A DNA stretch of 35,417 nt from Anaerolinea thermophila (GTDB lineage: Bacteria > Chloroflexota > Anaerolineae > Anaerolineales > Villigracilaceae): positions 1 through 35,417 of the forward strand of contig DYKZ01000009.1 in the NCBI GenBank assembly GCA_020722345.1, read 5' to 3'. Of the stretch, positions 31,529-35,417 are shown piece after piece. How positions within the stretch are numbered: position 1 is the stretch's first letter; each line of letters starts with the position of its first letter. Under the pieces are notes generated by a model. The model was not told the origin of the DNA. It saw only the letters and a list, made by a program, of their open reading frames with translations, and made no database searches. The position numbers and the translations under genes were made by a program.

Positions 31529-31955
31529 GTAGCCCCAATTTCTGGCGCAAAACTACCCGGAACTGCCTGGCGATATGCACGGCTTTTCGTGCTTCTTCCT
31601 TTTCTGCCGAAACGCCGGGATAACGGTAGTGCACCGCATACCTGTCCAGGTGAATTAGGAGATCACGTTGCAAATCGAGCGAAGCATCCAGAGTCAGGCA
31701 TAATTCCAGCAGTTCGCGCGAGTTGTGAGTTTTGGGAAAATCCACACCGTTCTTGAAAAGGAATGCCTTGAGATATTTTTCCGCATCGCTTTCTGCGCGG
31801 GGCGAACCATAGGCATACGAACCGAACAGGATGATCTTTTGTGGCTGGAAAATCTCGATGATCTGCTGAACCACGTAATCAATCGCTTGTTGCGGGATAC
31901 GCTTCCGTCGCGTGATGGGGGGAACTTTTGTGGATGCGGCAGGCAGGGTGGTCAT
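31521..31955 (-). CDS. MNT nucleotidyltransferase/HEPN chimera
   Basis: A 144-residue protein. Residues 20-57 match the start of minimal nucleotidyltransferases (K-I-I-L-F-G-S-Y-A-Y-G-S-P, then E-S-D). Directly after S-D-A (56-58) it continues as a HEPN domain from its middle: E-K-Y-L-K-A-F-L-F, then F-P-K-T-H-N, L-L-E-L-C, and H-Y-R-Y-P-G. MNT and HEPN are normally separate neighbouring genes of a toxin-antitoxin pair. Here the end of MNT, including the second catalytic aspartate, and the start of HEPN are missing, with the frame kept. The start overlaps the glutaminase stop (ATGA) and the end overlaps nadE. Confidence 0.78.
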   Translation of the reverse strand: MTTLPAASTKVPPITRRKRIPQQAIDYVVQQIIEIFQPQKIILFGSYAYGSPRAESDAEKYLKAFLFKNGVDFPKTHNSRELLELCLTLDASLDLQRDLLIHLDRYAVHYRYPGVSAEKEEARKAVHIARQFRVVLRQKLGLHD

Positions 31956-32845
31956 TCTTTATCTTTCTCAGAATTATACCTTGCGGCATTCACTTTCTGT
32001 CTCTGTAAAATCCTCTCCAGTTCCCGTTGCAGCAAGTCCGGTCTCTCATCTCTCAGCAACGGCAGGCGGGCGCGGGTACGGTGCAACTGGTTCAGGTCGA
32101 GTTCGCGCAGGGTGAGCGTTTCCTCGAAATACGGAGCCTGAGCGAGCAGATTCCCGTCCGGGTCGAAGACGGTCGAGCCGCCCCAGAAGTTCAGCCCATC
32201 CTCGAAGCCGACGCGGTTGGCGTGGGCGGCGAAGATGGTGAACAGGCTGGCATAGGCGCGGTTGATGTGTTCCACCCAGGCTGAGGAGGCCAGTTTGGGG
32301 TCAGCGTTCAGGCCGCGCCCCGGCGAGGCGGAGGCGAACAGGAGCAGTTCGGCGCCGTCCTGCCACAGAAGGTAGGGCAGGGAGGCGTGCCAGAAATCTT
32401 CGCAGATGAGCATCCCGGCGCGCCCGAAACGGGTGTCAAAGGCGCGCACCGAGTCGCCGGGGGCAAAGAAGCGGCCCTCGTCGAATAGCCCGTAGGTGGG
32501 CAAATAGACTTTGTGATGCACATGGACGATCTCGCCGCGCGACAGGTAGGCCGAGGCGATGTAGAAACGGCGGCGCGGGTCTTCGTCCACGAAGCCGATT
32601 ACCATGTCCAGGTCGCGGCTGGCTTCGAGCAGGCGGCGGAAGACCGGGTTGTCGGCCTCGCTCAGGGAGGCGACTGCCGGCGCGAGGTCCTGGAGCACGT
32701 AGCCGGTCAGGGAGAGTTCGGGGAACAGGATCAGGCCCGCGCCGCCCTGCCGGGCGTCCCGCGCCAGGGCGAGGTGTTTTTCCAGGTTGGCGTCCACGTC
32801 TCCCAGTTTCGTGTTGATCTGGGCCAGGGCGAGGGTCAGTTTCAT
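31952..32845 (-). CDS. Nitrilase-superfamily glutaminase, likely NAD synthetase amidotransferase subunit
   Basis: A 297-residue carbon-nitrogen hydrolase with the Glu-Lys-Cys triad: E43 in F-P-E-L-S-L-T-G-Y, K112 in H-H-K-V-Y-L-P-T-Y-G-L-F-D-E, and C148 in M-L-I-C-E-D-F-W-H. These three sequence blocks are those of the glutaminase domain fused to the N-terminus of glutamine-dependent NAD synthetase. Here it is a separate gene in the same operon as a synthetase-only NadE, so it probably supplies ammonia. The ATG is almost leaderless behind TGGTAAGAT. Confidence 0.85.
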   Translation of the reverse strand: MKLTLALAQINTKLGDVDANLEKHLALARDARQGGAGLILFPELSLTGYVLQDLAPAVASLSEADNPVFRRLLEASRDLDMVIGFVDEDPRRRFYIASAYLSRGEIVHVHHKVYLPTYGLFDEGRFFAPGDSVRAFDTRFGRAGMLICEDFWHASLPYLLWQDGAELLLFASASPGRGLNADPKLASSAWVEHINRAYASLFTIFAAHANRVGFEDGLNFWGGSTVFDPDGNLLAQAPYFEETLTLRELDLNQLHRTRARLPLLRDERPDLLQRELERILQRQKVNAARYNSEKDKE

Positions 32846-32851
32846 GCGGCA

Positions 32852-32860
32852 ATCTTACCA
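32852..32860 (-). promoter_or_regulatory. Extended -10 promoter of the NAD synthetase operon
   Basis: On the minus strand TGGTAAGAT lies six bases before the ATG at 32845. No -35 is evident. The spacing implies a leaderless transcript. Confidence 0.5.
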
Positions 32861-32918
32861 TAAACGTTTCTGTGTCTGCTGAAAAAAACTCTTCAGGATT
32901 GAGTGGGGTGGAAACCCG

Positions 32919-33086
32919 TTTCACCACAGAGTACACAGAGAGCACGGAGATTTTACAGAGTACTGCGTAAATAAACGAACCCAAATCTGCATTCCTGCCT
33001 GCTTCTGGGCTGTTCCAGTTCAGGTATTTTTGCAGGAAGCAGTAAAGGTTTTTCTCTGTGGACTCCGTGATCTCAGTGGTGAAAAA
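32919..33086. repeat. Inverted-repeat element of a second family (about 168 bp)
   Basis: The left arm begins TTTCACCACAGAGTACACAG and the right arm, inverted, reads TTTTTCACCACTGAGATCAC and continues with similar CACGGAG/CACAGAG units. The interior has no gene. Its sequence differs from the GAGTCCACTGC family. It fills the space between the NAD synthetase operon promoter and the terminator of the PLP-enzyme gene. Confidence 0.6.
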
Positions 33087-33115
33087 GGGACGACCCCACC
33101 AAATACCAGAGAGCC

Positions 33116-33151
33116 AAAAACAAAAACGAGGCCGGAAAGTATCCAGCCTCG
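33116..33151 (-). terminator. Terminator of the PLP-enzyme gene
   Basis: On the minus strand CGAGGC and GCCTCG (33151-33127, 13-base loop) form a stem followed by TTTTTGTTTTT. It lies 35 bases after the stop codon. Confidence 0.85.
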
Positions 33152-33185
33152 GGCGAATTCAGGAAACGTCACGCTGCAAACGTGC

Positions 33186-34652
33186 CTATTGCAAACCGAC
33201 TTCCCTGTTGAACTCCACGATCAATTCGTCAATCTCATCCGCCTGCTTCTGGACGCCGGTGAAGTAATCGCGGTTGTTCCACATCTCCAGGATCTCGGCG
33301 TAGGTCTTACCCTGCTGCTCGACCCAGGTGAAGTACTTCAGGTTGTGGATCCGGCGGCGGTCAGCGTAGCGCAGTTCGAGCAGGTGGTCGGTGGATTGCC
33401 CGTGCAGGTAGCGGGCGAAGTCGGCGGCGGCGTCCTTCTCGCTGTACTCGCCGTACTCGGCGTGCATTTCTTTCAAGCGGCTCTGGTAGAGTTCCATCGA
33501 GTCGGTCAGCACCGTGACCATGATGTCGTCCTCGCCCATCTCGTAATATTTGGCGGCTTTGATGGCAGAGAGAACATTGGAAATGCCGGAAAAGCCCAGC
33601 AGGTCTAGTTGCGAGACGATTCCTTCGGGAACACCCTTTGACGTAAGATATTTCCGTCCGGCAGGTTCATTGAAAAGCCTGGCAAGATTGACCACTGCAT
33701 TGTCGTCAATGGCAACCACCATGTCGGTGTTCTTTGTGTTGTGGATCCACGGCACGTGCTTGTCGCCGATTCCTTCGATGCGGTGCGCGCCGAAACCGTT
33801 CTCCAGCAGGGTGGGGCATTGCAAGGCCTCGCTGGCAACGATGACGCTGCCCGGGAAGACCTGTTTCATGTAATCGCCGCTGGCGATTGTGCCGGCAGAG
33901 CCGGTGGCAGAGACCATGCCCCGATAGACGCCGCGCGGACCGGCAGCCTGCTTCACCACCTCTTCCATGGCGTGACCGGTGACCTCGTAGTGCCACAGGT
34001 AGTTGCCAAACTCGTCGAACTGGTTGAAGATCATCAGGTCCTGGCCGGAGTTGCGCAGTTCCCAGCACTTGTCGAAAATTTCCTTGACGTTGGATTCGGA
34101 GCCGGGCGTCTTGATCGTCTCCCCGGCGATATTCGCCAGCCATTCGAAGCGCTCTTTGCTCATTTCTTCCGGCAGAATGGCGATGGAGTCGCAGGCCAGC
34201 AGGGACGAGTCGTAGGCGCCGCCGCGGCAGTAGTTGCCCGTCGAGGGCCAGACGGCCTTCTGTGTCGTTGGGTCGAACTGACCGGTCACCAGCCGTGGGA
34301 CAAGGCAGCCGAAGGCCGCCCCCACCTTGTGCGCCCCGGTCGGGAACCACTTGCCGACCAGGACAATGATGCGTGCTGGGACGCCTGTCAGCGAGGAGGG
34401 CAGTTCCAGCCAGTTGACGCCGCCGAACCCACCGCCGCCGGCCTTTGGCTCGTTCTTCCAAGTGATGCGGAACAGGTTGCGCGGATGCACATCCCACAAA
34501 CCGATGCCCTTCAATTCTTCCTTGATTTTGGCCGGGATCTTGGCCGGGTCTTTCATCTGGGCGAAAGTGGGGATGATGATGTTGCGCTCGCGGGCGCGCT
34601 GAATGGCGCGGGCGCGGCGGTCCTTGTGGAGTGTGAGGTCAATTGTGGCCAT
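33186..34652 (-). CDS. Fold-type II pyridoxal-phosphate-dependent enzyme
   Basis: A 488-residue protein from the ATG at 34652 (AGGAG upstream). The PLP lysine is probably K109 in T-G-A-H-K-V-G-A-A-F-G, and the phosphate-binding glycine loop is S-A-T-G-S-A-G-T-I-A-S-G. This places it with the tryptophan synthase beta/cysteine synthase fold. It is longer than O-acetylserine sulfhydrylases, with an N-terminal extension of about 60 residues and a C-terminal extension. The exact reaction cannot be read from the sequence; a beta-replacement enzyme or an OrtB-like thiolase subunit are possibilities. A strong terminator follows the gene. Confidence 0.75.
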   Translation of the reverse strand: MATIDLTLHKDRRARAIQRARERNIIIPTFAQMKDPAKIPAKIKEELKGIGLWDVHPRNLFRITWKNEPKAGGGGFGGVNWLELPSSLTGVPARIIVLVGKWFPTGAHKVGAAFGCLVPRLVTGQFDPTTQKAVWPSTGNYCRGGAYDSSLLACDSIAILPEEMSKERFEWLANIAGETIKTPGSESNVKEIFDKCWELRNSGQDLMIFNQFDEFGNYLWHYEVTGHAMEEVVKQAAGPRGVYRGMVSATGSAGTIASGDYMKQVFPGSVIVASEALQCPTLLENGFGAHRIEGIGDKHVPWIHNTKNTDMVVAIDDNAVVNLARLFNEPAGRKYLTSKGVPEGIVSQLDLLGFSGISNVLSAIKAAKYYEMGEDDIMVTVLTDSMELYQSRLKEMHAEYGEYSEKDAAADFARYLHGQSTDHLLELRYADRRRIHNLKYFTWVEQQGKTYAEILEMWNNRDYFTGVQKQADEIDELIVEFNREVGLQ

Positions 34653-34686
34653 TTGGGGAAAAACTCCTGGGAGGATAAGGGGAAAG

Positions 34687-34707
34687 TTGTCTGACAACTG
34701 AATTATA
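34687..34707 (-). promoter_or_regulatory. -10 box and candidate operator of the PLP-enzyme gene
   Basis: On the minus strand TATAAT occupies 34707-34702. Immediately downstream, at the expected start site, GTTGTC and GACAAC (34687-34699) form a perfect 6-bp inverted repeat around one base. The -35 region falls in or beside the mobile element that starts at 34726. Confidence 0.55.
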
Positions 34708-34725
34708 TCGCGAAATCTATGGAAT

Positions 34726-34905
34726 GACTCTCCTGCAAAAAAGGCTATTGCACCGCGCAGCACGCGAAGACCGCCAGGAAAATGCAAAATCACAACTCAT
34801 TATTCAAGATAATCTGCGTCGTGGTTCAACATTTTCAAAGCGTCCTTAAATTTCCTTCGTTGCCTTTGTGTCCTTCGTGTTTAAAAAGGTTTTTGCAGTG
34901 GACTC
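34726..34905. mobile_element. MITE-like element (copy D, 180 bp, inverted)
   Basis: The element has the same sequence as the copies at 19892 and 22743 but lies in the opposite orientation. It is flanked by a perfect 7-bp target duplication ATGGAAT (34719-34725 and 34906-34912). It adjoins the promoter of the PLP-enzyme gene. Confidence 0.9.
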
Positions 34906-34922
34906 ATGGAATTGGCTTTATC

Positions 34923-35102
34923 TTACCCCCACTCCTCCACGTCAAACGTCTCGCCGAAGCGCCTATCGAATGCTTTGAGCGTCCCGGTAAGCGCCAGGGC
35001 GGCCAACCGCGCGTTGGGTTGACGCGGCTTGTCCACCCTGTCTCTACAAGCCTTTACGAAATTGGCACCTGGTTTTAATGCAATTCCCAGAAAGTCGTCG
35101 TA
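34923..35102 (-). pseudogene. 3' fragment of an unrecognised protein-coding gene
   Basis: The minus strand is open for 59 codons between a TGA at 35105-35103 and a TAA at 34925-34923, without an ATG. The translation is well balanced and ends N-A-R-L-A-A-L-A-L-T-G-T-L-K-A-F-D-R-R-F, then G-E-T-F-D-V-E-E-W-G. It looks like a genuine C-terminal domain with the 5' part lost. I do not recognise the family. A short gene from an internal GTG (37 codons) is an alternative. Confidence 0.4.
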
Positions 35103-35111
35103 TCATCAAAT

Positions 35112-35312
35112 CAGACCGCAGTTGGTCTGGAAAGGAGGCTTCAGTCAAGCAGATGATTGCAATACCTCAGGGAGGAAAGACCGGGTAAGCCTGCAACAGG
35201 CGCCAGGTCCTCCCGCCTGCGCCAAACGTCTCCACGACGAACGTGGTCTTCCTGTTCTTTCCTCCGCAAGCCGCAAGACTTGGCGGATGGGCGCCCCCCA
35301 TCCGCCTTTTTT
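35112..35312 (+). promoter_or_regulatory. Riboswitch-like structured leader with terminator
   Basis: After a small stem AGACC/GGTCT (35112-35127) comes a long-range 10-bp helix, GGAGGAAAGA (35171-35180) with TCTTTCCTCC (35256-35265), which encloses further hairpins such as GCCTG/CAGGC and CCACG/CGTGG. The base of this helix overlaps CCGCAAG (35264-35270), which can pair with CTTGGCGG (35279-35286); that in turn overlaps the 5' arm of the terminator. This is the layout of a transcriptional riboswitch or attenuator. I could not match it to a known class. Confidence 0.55.
35282..35312 (+). terminator. Intrinsic terminator of the right-end leader
   Basis: GGCGGATGG (35282-35290) and CCATCCGCC (35298-35306) form a perfect 9-bp stem followed by six T residues. 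A reading frame begins 21 bases later. Confidence 0.9.
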
Positions 35313-35333
35313 ATTCCTCCACAGGGCTTTCTC

Positions 35334-35417
35334 ATGGCAGCCGCGCTCTCGGCCCTCTTTGTATTCTTGACTCTACTGCAAAAAGGCTATTGCACCGCGC
35401 AGCACGCGAAGACCGCC
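35334..35417 (+). pseudogene. Gene start interrupted by a mobile element
   Basis: ATG at 35334, after an AGGG ribosome site, opens a frame M-A-A-A-L-S-A-L-F-V-F-L, a hydrophobic start typical of a membrane or exported protein. From codon 12 onward the sequence is the mobile element. The gene is therefore probably disrupted, unless it resumes outside the window. Its position directly after the terminator suggests it was the gene controlled by the leader. Confidence 0.35.
35369..35417. mobile_element. MITE-like element (copy E, cut by window edge)
   Basis: The first 49 bases match the copy at 34726 in the same orientation, starting GACTCTACTGCAAAAAGG. The rest lies beyond the window. Confidence 0.85.

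Noticed and set aside
30293-31756. A 487-codon open frame opposite the MFS exporter and nadE
   Set aside because: It spans several well-supported genes on the other strand and has a shadow-type composition.
35171-35265. RNase P RNA or ZTP riboswitch, suggested by GGAGGAAAGACCGGG and CCGCCTG
   Set aside because: Only short words match. The region is too short for RNase P RNA, and the 5' half of the ZTP consensus is missing.

Overview
The window looks like a chromosomal segment of a GC-rich, probably thermophilic or moderately thermophilic bacterium of the Chloroflexota (Anaerolineae-like). This is an inference from gene content and style: a complex I locus with two NuoM subunits, an ATP synthase b subunit fused to part of delta, a TtuB/TtuA pair for 2-thiolation of tRNA T54 (a thermophile marker), a split glutamine-dependent NAD synthetase, and abundant small inverted-repeat elements with TTTAAACACGAAGG-type arms. 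No tRNA, rRNA or CRISPR array was seen.

Layout. Positions 290-9648 carry the membrane arm of respiratory complex I in the order nuoA-H-J-K-L-M-M-N; the quinone-module and NADH-module genes (nuoB, C, D, I, E, F, G) are absent. Positions 9684-12102 carry only the membrane sector of the F-type ATP synthase (an AtpI/AtpZ-like protein, subunits a and c, and a b-delta fusion), ended by a strong terminator; the F1 genes are not here. Positions 12236-15696 carry murE, a ubiquitin-like sulfur carrier (TtuB-like), a TtuA-like tRNA thiolase and a queuosine-precursor transporter. On the minus strand follow a truncated EamA transporter remnant and glnA. glnA is preceded by a very good sigma-70 promoter and a leader of about 430 nt that ends in an intrinsic terminator. 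A separate structured RNA of about 175 nt is encoded divergently from this promoter on the plus strand.

Positions 18085-25721 hold a GNAT-like protein, small membrane proteins, a DUF4342 protein, two tandem GT87-like membrane glycosyltransferases, a YjbQ protein, an MFS carrier and an alpha/beta hydrolase. Positions 25952-32845 hold an atypical OmpR-type regulator with a degenerate receiver, a coupled L,D-transpeptidase and orphan DNA methyltransferase, a SWIM zinc-finger protein behind a leader-peptide/terminator attenuator, an MFS exporter, and a three-gene NAD synthetase operon. In that operon the glutaminase and synthetase genes flank, with overlapping reading frames, a chimera of an MNT nucleotidyltransferase N-terminus and a HEPN C-terminus. 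Positions 33186-34652 encode a fold-type II PLP enzyme. The right end holds a gene remnant and a riboswitch-like leader with terminator and possible antiterminator, whose presumed gene is interrupted by a mobile element.

A family of about 180-bp MITE-like elements (copies at 17999, 19892, 22743, 34726 and 35369) with imperfect terminal inverted repeats and 6-7 bp target duplications runs through the right half. One copy supplies the end of a gene and others sit against promoters. The strongest candidates for something undescribed are the MNT-HEPN chimera inside the NAD synthetase operon, the structured RNA at 17784-17960, the glnA leader, and the riboswitch-like leader at 35112-35312.
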